Positions 1-12,026 of a DNA stretch of 64,000 bases are shown in pieces. Position 1 is the first letter of the stretch. Each line of letters starts with the position of its first letter. A program made the translations under genes and the position numbers. Origin of the DNA: Oscheius onirici (Eukaryota > Nematoda > Chromadorea > Rhabditida > Rhabditidae); assembly GCA_932521025.1 (NCBI GenBank), contig OW051468.1:7998064-8062063 (forward strand), read 5' to 3'. The notes under the pieces are model-generated. The model saw only the letters and a list, made by a program, of their open reading frames with translations. It did no database searches and was not told where the DNA came from.

Positions 1-337
1 TCTATAATGATTACGAGCGAATTGAGAAGGAGTTTGCCTGCCTCTGTGCCCCGTCCATTGCCAAAATATTGTACCGGGTGTATTCCATCTCTGTCACACT
101 TCTGGATAATGATACCCGCATTTATTGGCTACCCAACTTCCAGTATTTCGATCTACTGACCCCAGCCATCGCCTGTCCAAACTCTCTCATTCGTCCTCTT
201 CGATCCTCCTTACTTTGGCCTTTCGTTTGCCGCTCTCTTAGGAGCTATTTCTCAGATCGCGTCTGTCAATGCTCACTACTGATCGGCCAGAGTTTTTGTC
301 GCGCTTTCCCTAGCATGTATATTCAGAGACAGGACAA
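1..337 (+). CDS. 3' end of an unidentified gene, partial
   Basis: Coding-looking sequence enters from the left edge on the + strand. One frame is open from the edge (starting YNDYERIEKEFACLC) to the RBM5 3' end, and another frame from about 144 to 288 (ending SQIASVNAHY then TGA) also reads like protein, so an intron with acceptor near 143 is possible. I could not decide the exon structure and do not recognise the product. An AATAAA at 338-343 marks a likely transcript end. The start lies outside the window. Confidence 0.3.
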
Positions 338-353
338 AATAAAACACTTTATT
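338..353. terminator. Facing polyadenylation signals of two convergent genes
   Basis: AATAAA at 338-343 serves the + gene entering from the left. TTTATT at 348-353 is AATAAA on the - strand for the RBM5-like gene, and it contains that gene's stop codon (TAA at 349-351). The two hexamers are four bases apart, so the mature 3' ends should overlap. Confidence 0.7.
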
Positions 354-3300
354 GATCTCGTATTTCGTTGAATCGGCTCATCATGGAGGCACGGACCCGA
401 TCCTTGTGACTCGTCTCGGCCTGATGGACTACCGTAGAACCAGAGGCTCCGAGACCTGCTCCTTTTACGCGTTGGATTGCTTCGATGGGAGCTACGATTC
501 CTGAAATTTTAATATACGTTTTTCTATCTAAAAGACACAAACCTTGCCCGTACTTGCCGGCTCCCTGGCCTTCTTTCCATCCCATGCTCTTCAGCAGCTT
601 GTTTCCAATATTTGTGCTGTCCAAGGGCTTGGGGACCGAGACAGCTGGAACTTCTTTCGGCGCCATTTCAGTCTTTTTGTTCGATGGAATAAAGCCAGCT
701 TCGGGACGATCTTCTTTACCGTAACCTGGAAATTTCTGAATGCTGTCAAAAAAAAAGTGATTGACCTCCATCAAGTCCATGCTGTGCTCGTCTCTCCCTA
801 GCTCTGTCTCGGTACACAATCTTCGGCTGGTCGTCCTCTGCATCGTCAGCCATCCAACTATTCACAAATTGCTTAGCCCATTCTTCCCGCTTAGCCTCGG
901 CGTTTTTCTAAACTTTCTTGTAATTATTCACTTAAAAAATGATTAAACCTTGTGAAGATCCGACTTGGTTATGTGCTTCATGAGCACATCGACACTGGGA
1001 AAGGCGCGGTTACAGAGCCGACAGACTTTTTTCGCCTCATCAATCCAGTCTCGTTCCATTCTTTCGCGCTCTTCGGTCAGATTGGGACGAGCTGAGGCTG
1101 GAGCTTCATCTAAAATTGCTAGTTTCTTATGCAAATCTGATTTTTTTTTCTCTAAATATCCCTCAAAAACTCACCTGCAGACGATTTTCTTCCCGATTGT
1201 GGCTCTTCTTCATCATCAGCCGATCGTTTGTGGCTCTTTTTCCTGCTCGGCGCGACCATCTCGTCATCACTACTGCTATCAGCCTTATTCGAACTGCCCG
1301 CCTTGTCAAAGACACTCTTATCCGCCAACTTTGCAGGCGCTCCACCAGGTTTCAGCGTAATTTGAAGTTTCTGCTTGTCCTGCTTCTTTTGCCATTTCTG
1401 CATCTCCTTCATAGCGTCTGCCGCCTTCTTCTGAACAAAACAAATAGATCAGAGGAATAGGGACGGGGGTCAGATGAACCTCAGATTCAGTCTTATAGGC
1501 GTCCTCTGCTGTCTGTTCGGGCTTTGTCTCAGCCGATGTCGTCTGAATATGTTTAATTCGAATTTTTCTAGAAAAAATAGCCTACCCCCGACACATTGAA
1601 GTAGGTACAATAGTTGGGGTCCCAACAGGCCCAGACGTTGTTTTCCGGCATAAAATAGTAGCTACTTTTGGGATCGTACAGGAATCCGGTAATCGTATCA
1701 CGAAAATACCCCGTTGTCATGTCCAGCGCGAACTTTGAGGTGTCTGGCGTCGCTAAATTCATTTTTAGAACAATAAATTGCTAAAATTACCATATTTAGG
1801 TAGAGTTCCATGCGGAGTTTGAGTTGTACCAATAACACCCGGCTTCTGAGCTACTGGCGGCGGAACGGGAATTTGCGAAGCGATGACAGGCGGAGGTCGA
1901 TCTGGGCGATAGTAGGGATGCTGTTTCGGCTGTGGGACCACTTCTCCTCGATTTTGGGCAAGACGCTGCATTGCCGCTTGGGCAATTTCGGCTCCGGTTA
2001 CTGAATAGGCTCACTGTACTTGATACAACAGCAAAAAACGAACATGGCACGCCTCCCGTTGTCGGGAATGGCGTTGAATTCGATGCATTTTTAGCCAGTT
2101 GATCTTGTCTGATGATTTCCTTCAGAGGGAGTTTACACCACGTCAGAATCACATCGTTGTGCATGACTTTGATCGGCGCCTTGTAGGACGAATTGAAGAG
2201 ATTCAGCGCGTCGGAATCGCTTCTCATTTGAATGTAGGCAAACTGTCGCGAGTCGGCCATCTGTATCTGGACGATATTGGCGAGATGAGTGTTTCTCATC
2301 AGTCCCTCGAAAATGTTCGATGTCTGGCAGCCGGCGACAAGACTTCTGATCAAGAGAGCTAAAAATTGATTTTAACAAGTTTTCATAGCCAAAACTGACT
2401 ATCACATGGTATTGTTCCAATCATGTGCATTCCAGCGCGTTCCATGTCGTCCGATTGAGCTTTGGACGTCTCGCACTTAAAGCACTTGTCTCTCTTGATA
2501 AAATTGTTGCAGGTACACTAAAATTATGAAGATATTTAGCGAATTTTGGGCGCAAAATTACGTTGGCACAGATCCAGTCAGTACTGCCAATTCTTCCTTG
2601 GGTAGCCGGATCGGGTTTGGCGTAGTTGACAGCGATTCGACGGCCATCGTTCAGCGTCAACCATCCCTGAAAGTTGAGAAATTAACTTCGTTTTTAGTTC
2701 TTATCCCCAAAGAGTTGAGAAGAAGAAAATAAGCAAAGAGGTACACAAAAAATAGCAAGAAAAGGTAAGGCAAAGCAACCTTGTTGTAGTCCATCCATTT
2801 GACAGCTTGATCGATGTCGGGAAAGTCGATAAACCCGAATGAGCGGCTGCCACCTGGAGAAGGGGAAAGTTAGATTCGGAGCACGGCTATTTGTTAACAC
2901 TTTTGTTTGTTTTATTTGATACGTTTCAATTTAAAAAAAAGCTGATTTTGCAAAACTTCTTGGCGATTTTGCAGCCAAAAGAACAAACCTTTATGGTTGT
3001 GAATTACTCGAATGTCATTGGGTGTGAATCCATCAGCCGCCATGACCATTGTAATCTGCAAGAAGAAGAATCGGAATGAGTTTTTTCTTCCATAATAAGC
3101 TCCAAAATAGTAAAGACTACCATATTGCGATCAATATCGTTGGGTAGACTCATCATGGCCAGTTTTTGACTGGGTGGAGCTGCCTGATAGTCGTGGAAGT
3201 CGTCGTCACGGTCTCGTCGTCTCCTCTCACTTCGGTCCTAAACAGAAAAGACGAGACTGATTGCTCAAAAAGGACTTATGTACCCAGCTGCGGCTTCGGG

Positions 3301-4120
3301 TACGTCTTCGAGAAGATCTGCTTCTTCCTGTAAGATCAAGAGCATAGTGAGAGAATGGGAGAGTATCCAAGAGTCGTGGCTTTGCTTACCTCTTATTTTG
3401 TATTTTTTGTAGCTGACGAAAACTATCAAGCTCTGTTTTTCGAGACACATGTAATACACGAGGAATAAAGAAAAGAAAGAGACAACAAAGAGAAAGACCG
3501 ACCCGAGAGAAAGGAGCTTTTAAAACACTACCTCGATGTCTCCTGATACGATCGCGACTCCTGCTACGGGAGCGACTTTGGCTCTTGTAGCGACTGTGAC
3601 TCCATTTCCGCGGAGATCGACTTCGGCTACGGCCACGACGGTCACGACTGCGATGACGACTGTGTGATCGAGAGCGACTATGAGATCCACTTCGACTCCT
3701 GCTGGGGCTGCGAGAGTAGCGTCGTCGCTCTACTGCCACCATCTTCTCCTTTTCCTGTTCTCTGAAATGTGACTTTTATTGACGTGATCGGTTTTTTCCC
3801 ATCAAAAGCAGCTTTTTGAAAAATTAAACGAGACGCGAACAAAACTTTTCGTGGAATATTTGCACATTTGTGTAAAGAATCAATAGAACGTAAATTGCCA
3901 ATCAATAAAACGTTTAAGGATTTTCTTTAGAAATTCTACTAACCGTTCCTTGAGCCTTTCGTGTTGTCTTTGGTGCATCATCTGTTGTTCCTGTTCGTAG
4001 TTCTTGTAGTAGTCCGTCAAAAAGTCGACTCCGTAGGTTCCGTTGGATTGTTCTCCATTGGCTTCAGAACTCTGCATATTCTGTCCATCCTGAGCGGCGG
4101 AATAGACAAAAGGCAACATT
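349..4120 (-). CDS. rbm-5: RBM5/RBM10-type splicing factor
   Basis: Nuclear RNA-binding protein of the RBM5/RBM6/RBM10 family, which controls 3' splice-site choice in early spliceosome complexes. Reading down the - strand in many short exons: acidic/Gln N-terminus (start MLPFVYSAAQ), an RS-rich stretch (3535-3740), first RRM (2650-3180), a RanBP2 zinc finger (WICAN then CTCNNF..CFKC, about 2470-2580), second RRM (2100-2390), a proline-rich linker, an OCRE aromatic repeat (FALDMTTGYF..YDPKSSYYF, 1590-1750), a C2H2 finger (CRLCNRAF, 950-1050), the family motif YRDRARERR (near 800) and a G-patch (GWKEGQGAGKYGQG, 540-590) ending FNEIRDQ. This order is exactly that of the family. I chose the ATG at 4120 because it follows an acceptor (TTTCAG) in the first coding exon; an untranslated exon upstream is likely. 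The stop codon lies inside the AATAAA signal. Confidence 0.9.
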
Positions 4121-4548
4121 ATACCGTCCTGAAAATTATTAAGTTCCAAACTTTAGAACGAAATAAAGACAAGACATTTCGAAAACGGAGCCGAGATGCC
4201 AACGGGTGGCAGCCTGAGAAAAAGCCAATACTCCGTGCACTCGAAAATGGTGGTTCTTTTGGATTTTTTTCTGCGTTTGAGACCAGGCTACACACGTGCT
4301 TTATGGAGAAAAAAGAGCAAGGAACAACAACAAGTTGAACCAAACATCCAACTTTGGCTGCAACAAAAAACTAAAATTCCTTTTTCGGCAGTTCGAAATC
4401 GCGCCACAAAATGACCTTCATTTTCGTAAATTTGCGTATCTATTTTCGAGTAGACATGTATTTCCAAAGTCCGTCTTCTTCTAATTTTCCCTCTAATTTT
4501 TAGTTCTTCTGCATTTTATGTTTCAACTAAACAAGCAACTTTTTAGCA
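4121..4548. promoter_or_regulatory. Divergent promoter region
   Basis: These 430 bases separate the RBM5-like gene (-) from the PPAN-like gene (+) and must hold both promoters. I see no TATA box, gene or repeat; part of it is probably a 5' UTR intron of the RBM5-like gene. Confidence 0.4.
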
Positions 4549-6273
4549 ATGAAGAGAAAGGGAAGAGCTGCAAAGGGAGCAGCCCGCAGTCGGGCTGGAA
4601 TGACTTCTACGAGAGGAGCCGTAGGTTAACTCACTTTCCAAACAAAGTTCAACTTTTAGAAGCCTCGCGATGTGCTCGACATGCAGGAGAAGGAAATTAC
4701 TAAAATTAACAAGAGCAGCAAGCAAGAGGCCCAGGAGAAGGAACTTGCCAAACAGCCTCATACCTTCGTCATTCATCGTGGACATGTCGGAAAATATGTG
4801 AAGGCACTCGAGACGGATTTGCGGCATATTATGGAGCCGAATACTGCAAAAGATCTCAAGGTACTGATGATTTTTAGCGCATGACTGTAACCTCGTGATT
4901 TAGGTCCGTAAAAACAACAATATCAAGGATTTCATCGTGAATGGAACTGTCCTCGGCGTGACGAATATGATAGTCCTGACCACGAGCGAAACCTCTGTTC
5001 AGATGAGAATGATGCGCTTCGCACAGGGACCTACTCTCACTTTCAAAGGTAAAATTGTAAAGTTTGTTTTCAATTATCTCCGTGTAGTAAAGCAGTATTC
5101 GATCGCCCGTCACGTACTGTCAGCTCAGAAGCGTCCTACCATCTATGAGAAGCTATATAAACGGTCTCCGCTGGTTGTCATGAATGGATTCAATCAACAG
5201 GAAGGCAAAAAACACCTCCAGCTCGTCCAGACTTTCATTCAAAACATGTTCCCTACGTTGAACGTTGACAAAGTCAGTTACATTTCCCTTTTGCCCTAAT
5301 GATGCTTCAGATGGATTTGCGAGATGTGAAACGCTGTCTGATGGTCAATTATTGTGCGGAAGACGACACGGTAGAGCTTCGACACTATGCCCTTCGTGTT
5401 GTAGCCAGTGGACTGAGCAAGTCAAGCAAAAAACTCCTCCAGGCCGAGAAATCCACGACCAAAGGAATTCCAGACTTGTCGAGATACAAGGATATTTCCG
5501 ATTACTTTTTGAAGTTAGTTTATTGATCAGATTTCTATCTGCAAGTAAAAAAAGACGACTGTATGAAATTGTTTTCAGTCCTGGTCAAATGAGCGACAGC
5601 GAATTCGAAGGCGATCAGGAGGAGGTCGAGTTGACCCAAGATATTCACAAGAAGGGTGGCTGTATCCGTGGAGAGAAGAGCAACGTTAGGTTTGACTTTC
5701 CGCTTTACCAATATCGACGAACGTGTTCAGATTGATGGAAATTGGTCCCCGAATGAGCCTTGAGCTGATTAAAATCCAGGAAGGAATCGATGACGGCGAG
5801 GTTCTCTATCACAAACTGGTCCAGAAGACGACAGAAGAGATTGTAGCCAATAGAAAGGCAGCTCCGATGAAAAAGTAACTAGATTTCCTTACAAAAGTGA
5901 CCAAAAATTGTAGGAAAATCAAGAAGAGACGTGAACAGGAGGAGCAGCAGCGCGTTATTCGCCGCCTGACCAACATGCAGGAGAAGAAGGACCGAGAAGA
6001 GGCTGAAGTTAAGGCCATCATTGAGAGTGCTGCCAGAAAACAGGCTGCTGCGACTGGTCAAACGGAAGAAATTGAAAATACCCGCGAGAGGGACAGAGAA
6101 ATCGCCATGCAGAGGGAAAGGTAAAAACATGAGAATTTCTGGTCACAATTGACATTTATAGAGAACAGAATGAAGGAAACGGCGAGTCGAAAGACGGACC
6201 GAGACAATTCTCTCGTAACAAGCGTCCTACAGCCGAACCTCTCGACTACAGTCGCAAGAAGAAAAAGACCTAA
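4549..6273 (+). CDS. lpd-6: Peter Pan / SSF1 ribosome biogenesis protein (Brix domain)
   Basis: Nucleolar factor of the PPAN/SSF1 family (C. elegans LPD-6), needed for assembly and processing of the large ribosomal subunit. Start MKRKGRAAKG is basic; the Brix domain follows (about residues 50-260: HTFVIHRGHVGKYVKALETD, RHIMEP.TAKDLK, VNGTVLGVTNM, QGPTLTFKV, RRVVASGLSKSSKKLL region), then an acidic segment (SDSEFEGDQEEVELTQ), the RLMEIGPRMSLELIKIQEG signature and a long basic/acidic coiled-coil tail (IKKRREQEEQQRV) ending DYSRKKKKT. Eight or so exons with introns near 40 bases, first donor at 4621 and exon 2 from 4660. The AATAAA is at 6330-6335. Family assignment is firm; the gene symbol is by family. 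Confidence 0.92.
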
Positions 6274-6329
6274 AAAAATCTGTTGTTGTCATTGTTATCT
6301 TGTTGATTTTCATTGTTCTCCCCCGTTAA

Positions 6330-6335
6330 AATAAA
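6330..6335 (+). terminator. Polyadenylation signal of the PPAN-like gene
   Basis: AATAAA lies 57 bases after the stop codon; the next gene on the same strand starts at 6516. Confidence 0.6.
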
Positions 6336-6515
6336 TCCACAAGCATCAATCAGCCACGCACTAACAGTTTATCATCTATAACTTTCGCTCTTCCGAAAAT
6401 GAATTGGGTCAGTGAAGCACCTCGGTGACACCGCGCCCAGTCTCTTTTGGATCAAAAGCCGCTGCTTTCTCCCATTTTTTCACCTCTTCTTCTTAAAAAG
6501 ACACATTTTTTTGAG

Positions 6516-7816
6516 ATGGAGCGTCGAGAAGGCGCCTACAAGGTACTGATAGCGGTTTCGCTAACAGCTGGACTTCTGTCTTCCGTCTTGATGACGGTCG
6601 TTCTTCCTTTTGCCAACCAGATTTTAGAAAACGAGAACCGGCGGATAGCGGCAGAGGCTGTCATTTGTCAGGTAAAACATTTCCGGCTTCCGTAAAAGCT
6701 CTAATAGAAGTCCATTTTCTTGCCAAAAACACGCAATTGCGTAAGCGCTTTTTTTTCAGCCCGAAGACGACGTTTTCGAGTTATCCGATGTTCTGCAAAG
6801 TTGTAGAGGAGATCAAGGGCTACAACATTGTATATAGAACATCGCAAAGCTTGAAAATCTCGTCTTCGTCTTGAAAATGGCGATTACGCAATTGCGTATA
6901 TTTGAAAAGATGGGCTTCTATTCCACATGTTGTCGTAGTTTGTCAGACTTCTCAGAGCTTTGTCAATTTTTTTTCCACTGATAAAAACAAAAAAAACTTT
7001 TAGGAGGACACGCATCTGTTCCTTTCCATCCTCTCCGACTTGCCATCAAATCATTCAACAGCTAAGAGATCTTCCGATGACTGTCCGTAAGTCATTCCCC
7101 TTACAGGAAACAAATTTTCCAGATGCCAATATCCTTCCGGACCGACGGGACTTTCCGGCCGGGACGGACTCAAAGGACCAAAAGGAACGGAAGGAGCTCC
7201 AGGTATTCCTGCTCGACTGCCGTGCGAAGCTCCTCTGGATATGAAGAAACTTTGTCCAGACCCCTGTCCGACCGGAATTCAAGGCCCTTCGGGTCCTACG
7301 GGAGTTCAGGGAGACAGAGGCACAGTGGGAAAGCCTGGAACTTCTGGAATCCGCGGTCTGGATGGTCGTTTGGGAGCAAAGGGAGAAGCAGGCTCAGCTG
7401 GAATTCCTGGTCTTGATGGGGAGGTCGGAGATCCTGGAGAAGATGCCACTCCACAGCCTTTCATTCCCGGACCACCTGGAGAGGAAGGAGAAGAGGGAGA
7501 AAGAGGACCGGCAGGTCCCATGGGCATGCCAGGTTCGTTTCTGTTACTATCCGAAAAACTATTATGTAATTCAGGAATCGATGGACCCCCGGGACCTGTG
7601 GGATTGAGAGGGAAGAAGGGAAAGGACGGCTATCCGGGAGAGAAAGGAGCCTTGGGACTGGAGGGGCCGATGGGGGAACAGGGCGAGGAAGGAACCAAAG
7701 GAGTGAGTTCATCGGCTGACTCGAAACAAATCGAATTCTAGGTCTGTCCTACTTACTGCGCCACCGACGGTGGAGTCTTCTTTGTCCAGCCGCCCGACTG
7801 GCTCAACGATGCCTAG
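6516..7816 (+). CDS. Nematode cuticle collagen
   Basis: Structural protein of the cuticle. The N-terminus MERREGAYKVLIAVSLTAG begins a membrane/signal-anchor segment typical of nematode cuticle collagens. A KRSSDDC stretch before the first Gly-X-Y block could be a subtilisin-type processing site. Gly-X-Y blocks run through exons from 7123 (GPTGLSGRDG, then CEAP..CPDPCPTG as a cysteine-bearing interruption, then a long block with GIRGLDGRLGAKGEAG). The C-terminus holds VCPTYCATDGG and ends WLNDA. Exons: 6516-6671, 7004-7086, 7123 to about 7530, 7575 to 7700, 7742-7816. Intron 1 (330 bases) contains a fold-back repeat. It lies 240 bases after the PPAN-like gene on the same strand, but nothing shows a shared transcript. 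Confidence 0.93.
6731..6897. repeat. Fold-back repeat copy 1, ACGCAATTGCGT-flanked type
   Basis: In collagen intron 1. The core 6787-6858 has arms CGATGTTCTGCAAAGTTGTAG and, inverted, CTACAAC..AGAACATCG. The copy is bounded on both sides by the palindrome ACGCAATTGCGT (6731-6742, 6886-6897). Same family as the copies below. Confidence 0.8.
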
Positions 7817-7875
7817 ACCTCCAAAAGAAGAGATCTTCGAAACATTCCACATCAAATGCTTTATTCTATGTACAG

Positions 7876-8174
7876 TCACGCGTAATTGTTGTCCAAAAAG
7901 AAGCTATTCGAAACTGACGGGGCCGTACTTGCTCTTTTTCGATGACCAACTCCTGAAAATGGGTCACTTCCGAATACGAACAGGAGCTTACGTTTGACAC
8001 TGAGAGTATGAGTCTCTCCGTCCAAATTCCTCTGAAGTTCGGCCACGTCGAGTTGAAGTTGAATGATACTTTCTTGATGGCCACCTCCGTTGAGATATAG
8101 AGAGTGCTTCTGAAAAAGGGAAAAGAGTCAATTGTCTTCCTTACCCCCAAACTGGGACTTTTGAAAAACCTCAT
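7876..8174 (-). CDS. Short orphan protein, possibly the tail of a longer gene
   Basis: Three exons join in frame through good GT-AG introns: start MRFFKSPSLG (8174), then KHSLYLNGGGHQ with a short heptad-like stretch (IIQLQLDVAELQRNL), then a basic/serine tail ending SNSFFLDNNYA. Total about 67 residues. An AATAAA on this strand lies at 7865-7860, eleven bases past the stop. I do not recognise it. It may be only the last exons of a gene whose 5' part was lost to the repeat-rich DNA beyond 8180. Confidence 0.45.
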
Positions 8175-8194
8175 TTTTTAAGATCAAAGCTACT

Positions 8195-8375
8195 TTTCCA
8201 GTTTTATATGCTTGGCACAGTTGTAGTATTTAATGTGTTCTACAACTAGTCTTAAAGTACAAGAAATTTGAATTTTCAACGTGACTAAAGCTATTTCAAG
8301 CATTACGATGTTCTACAAAGTTGTAGAACTCGTCAAATACTATAACTTTTCAGAACACAAGGTTGGCAACGCCCT
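8195..8375. repeat. Fold-back repeat copy 2 plus a decayed copy
   Basis: 8306-8362 carries the family core (GATGTTCTACAAAGTTGTAG and its inverted partner CTATAACTTTTCAGAACA). 8200-8262 is a more degraded fold-back (CAGTTGTAG..CTACAACTAG). Between the short orphan and the DEG/ENaC gene; the rest of 8380-8750 shows no gene. Confidence 0.7.
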
Positions 8376-8750
8376 TCCAGGGCTAAAGTAGAAATTCATG
8401 ACTTCGCTCTGTCACGGAGCACTAGTCGTGGCTTCCCTTTCAGTTTTCCTTTTTTACTCTCCTCCAGTCACTCTCTCTGACCCTCGCTCCCTCTCAAGCC
8501 TAATTTCAAAATGTAGGACCTGAAGTTCCAAGCTTTAGTGAGTCCTACTGTCCTTTCCCTTCTTCCCTTGTCACTCTGTTCCAGTCACCCCCTGTTCCTT
8601 CAAAGAAACTATCAAAGTCATTAGAACCCTTCACGCACTTGCTTTTCCTGTCGCGACTTGTTAAAAACTAATTTGTGCACAAAGCTCCCCTCCTTATCCT
8701 CAATTAGAGCTTCAGACACACACAGACACACACACAGAGACGCGAGAGCA

Positions 8751-8812
8751 ATTTATAGTGGATCACAAAGCTGGAAAATGTAAGTGTGAGCTATTCAATT
8801 GAGGTTTTAAAA
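8751..8812. repeat. Half fold-back repeat at the end of the DEG/ENaC gene
   Basis: Contains CACAAAGCTGGAAAATGTAA, GTGTGAGCTA and AATTGAGGTTTT, which is the right half and outer flank of the fold-back family. The last codons and stop of the channel gene (8791-8810) lie in it. Confidence 0.65.
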
Positions 8813-11778
8813 GTTAGAGAGGGAGTAAAATTCACCCTTTGCAAGAATTCTTCCCTCTGTCTTCCCATCTTCCTTTCCATTTCCGTCACTCCGGGCGTTG
8901 ATGGTTTCGCATGATTCCCACTGAATGACTCCTTCACTCGACTTCGCAACTCGGACAGCTTTGCCCGGGTGTGCCTGAAACTGCCGCCTCCTTCCTTCCG
9001 GCTTCGGAACAATTTGAAGCCGGTCACAGCCTCTTCCAGCTGCTTCTCATGCTCCTCCTCGCTCACTTTCTTGTTGTACAGATACTGTCGTCGTCGCTTC
9101 GAAATCATGATCCAGCTAATTTTGGACAAATAGAGCGTAATTTCGAGAATCGTCACGATGCTCATTCCGAGGAACATGCCCATGTTTCCGCCAATGTCTG
9201 ACAGTGTTTCCGTCAAGGAAGTTCCAGGTAACTGTGTATTCTCAGTATGCCCCATGTCGCGAAAAAAGACGTTAATGGTCAGAAAGTTTGATCTAAAACA
9301 GCCTTTTTTCTAAACAAAGTTTAGATTTACTTGACATGAGGAACACTCCAAGTCGGATTTTTCTTGCTCAGCCACTTCAAGGCTCCGTTAGAAAAGCCGT
9401 GTCCGTATGAATTGTAAGCATGATATACCGTACTCTCACACTCGATCTTGCACTGGTCACACGAAGGCATCTGCACTTTTTTAGAGCTTTTGAAAGATAT
9501 GAAAACTCACCGCCAGAGACTCTTTCCCATTGTCGTTAGTATAGACAAACTTATCAAAGCACAGGACAGTTTCCCATGGAGAACAGACGGGGTAAGCTGT
9601 AAACGGGAAAAATATTAGTTTTCTGGTTCACAAAACCATTTTCCAGTTTTAAAATTTTCTGCAAAGTTGTATTTAAGAAGCTCTACAACTTTCCAGAACA
9701 TCACAAAGCTAGGAAATTTAGGTTACTTGGGGTAGAGATAAGGCAGAACTTACAGTTATCCACATTGTAAGTGAAGGGACTACAACCACAGTTTTTGTTG
9801 AAGAACTTTGCCTTGCACAATGAGGCACAATTGGCGGCAGAGTAGGGCAGAACGGTCGTGTAGCCGGAAGGCCATTTTGAGGTACAGTTCCCCCAATGGT
9901 CGGAACTCAACAGGACGAATCTGTTGGTAGATATGGCCGAGTAGACTCTCGTGGAGGGAGAGACGGAAATTCCTTCGGAACCGAGGTAGGGAATCGTATC
10001 CACGGCGTGGATATAGTAACGATAGCCATTTTCGAAGGCATTCGCAAAGATCGGATCGGGTTCGTCGCCTGGAATGGAATCATCTAAATATGAAATTCAA
10101 TTACCTGTTCCATCAAACTGTTCCTCCAGATGAGCATCCAGAATCAGCTGTAGTCCCGCATTGACTCCAGCCGTCGTCTGTTTCTGCATCCAGTCCAATC
10201 CGGAACTTTGAACATTCAATGTCCAGCATTTGCCGAGATTTGTCAAGACGGGCGTCATGTATGCACAGCAGTCGAAAGACCTCCCTCCAAACGAACACAA
10301 TTTCATGACTTCCGGACAGTTGAAACCCGCGTCCATGTAGAAGCCTTCAATGGTAAAATTGGGATGGTTTCCCTGGTAGACTTTCAGCTGTCCGTTGCCT
10401 GTAAAAATGGCGAAAATTGAGGAAGGGATGAACGGATCCTACCCACTTGCAATTCGAATCGGTCCGCGTTCCAGAACAGCACATCAGCGTCTTCATTTGC
10501 CTGCATCAGGTAGTCAAGTAAGGTATCCGAAAAGTCGTGAGTTGCGTTTAGTTCTGAAAATTTTGTCAAATAAAGTGAGAAAGAGTTCTTTTGCATAAAG
10601 ACCGGTCCTATTGTTAGGAAAAAGGGTTGTGAACAAAATGGTGCTACACTTGAGATAGCCAATAGCAATGGGTAGATCGATCAAACGTTACAGTTCCTGA
10701 TTCCAGGGTTTTCGACTTTCCACGCCGGGTAGTCAGATCAACAGTATGGTTACCTTCCATTTAAAAAGTATAATCTTAATGAATCCCTCTCCTGCTATCC
10801 AGTATAATCAGGCGTCTAGTAAAATTCTGGAAGAGATTGAAACCGTGATCACTACACGGCGAACATGCTCAGCTGTCACAAAAGGACCGCTTACAATGGC
10901 TCAGAAAAAAACGAAAGCTTCGAATTTCAATAATTTTAGTTTTAGACCGGTCGAAGAGCAGTCTTTATGCACTAGTACTAAAAAAATTACCCATGATCTT
11001 CGTCTTCTTGATGGGATTAAAGTTGCACATAGTGACCATGGGAAATTCCAATCCAGAGTCGTCCACAATAAAGTAAACCTAACTTTGATCTTTTTTTTTG
11101 CATTTTAAAAGAACTAAACCTGGGATACTGTAGGCGTACTGACATATTTCATAATGAGCCAGACTACCTGGTAAATGAAGAATCCGAGTGAGAAGAGAGA
11201 GACGCCGATCCAGAAGATTGTCGCATACTTTTTGCCATAAAAAATTCTTTTGGGTCCATGAAGTGTCGTATTATCTAACTGAAACACTTTGACAGAACGC
11301 AATAAATAGCAATACCACAAAAATGTTTCGTCTCACGACGAATGCTATTAACGCCTTCAGTTTTATCTAACCGTCTGAATTGGGCAGCTGGAACTTCCAG
11401 AATAATTTGAGAGGCTCTTTTCGTGAAATGCTTGACATCGGCACTGACTGATCCCCTTTTTCCTTCAAGGCTACCGTCAGAGACTGAAGAAGGAAGATTC
11501 AGGAAGGTCACCTGAACAAAGTCGAATTTCCAAAAAACCACTTTTTACATGTGGATGATTGCTCTTCTTTTCATTGTGATTATCATCTTCACAAAATGAA
11601 ATTGGCGAAGGTTCTGGAGAAACATCTTGGATTCCAGACGGTCCGTTCAAATACAAAGAATCGTCCATCGTTAGCGACGGCCGACCCGGCTCGATAATCT
11701 TCGGAATCACCTCAACAAAAATTATGACTTATTTTAACAAAATGCATTAAAGACTTACAAACTTGGAAGTGGTCATTT
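8791..11778 (-). CDS. DEG/ENaC (degenerin/ASIC family) sodium channel subunit
   Basis: Membrane subunit of an amiloride-sensitive-type cation channel, two transmembrane segments with a large cysteine-rich extracellular loop. Seen: N-terminus MTTSKF then a serine/acidic leader, the gating His-Gly motif (TTLHGPKRI, 11255), TM1 (IFWIGVSLFSLGFFIYQVVW), the post-TM1 FPMVTMCNFNPIK motif (11010-11060), extracellular exons with CCAYMTP, HWGNC..CASLCKAKFFNKNCGCSPF, and TM2 with the selectivity filter (LSDIGGNMGMFLGMSIVTIL, where GMS is the G-x-S filter) in the last exon. A 115-residue basic cytoplasmic tail follows. The exon junction near 11300-11340 did not resolve to a clean GT-AG phase, so either the model or the sequence is imperfect there. 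The last residues come from repeat-derived DNA. Confidence 0.88.
9637..9722. repeat. Fold-back repeat copy 3
   Basis: In a DEG/ENaC intron. Arms: TTTTCCAGTTTTAAAATTTT / CTGCAAAGTTGTA against CTACAACTTTCCAGAACATC. Moderately decayed. Confidence 0.7.
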
Positions 11779-12026
11779 CGATTATTTTCTGTTCCAAAAG
11801 AGTGTTAGAGAGCAGGTGTTATAATCTTAACGTTGGCAGACTACCGAGTTGATAAGAAAGAATGGCTAGTAGCACTTGGACTGGGTACCTTCGGAAAAGA
11901 TTGTATCTCTTATTAACCCAGGTTTCAGACTCTTTTTGCTTCACCCCAGTGCCCTGACAATGTGTCAGTTAAGACTCCCCTCTCTCGAGCTCAGTTCCTC
12001 TCATATGTCCTCACTAGAATTCCTTT
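11779..12026. promoter_or_regulatory. Upstream region of the DEG/ENaC gene
   Basis: No gene seen. It should contain the promoter of the channel gene (- strand) up to the MITE. Confidence 0.3.

Noticed and set aside
4549-7816. Operon of the PPAN-like and collagen genes
   Set aside because: Same strand and 240 bases apart, but the first has its own poly-A signal and nothing in sequence shows trans-splicing.
10746-11108. 120-residue + strand open frame
   Set aside because: The opposite strand encodes the conserved post-TM1 motif of the DEG/ENaC channel.
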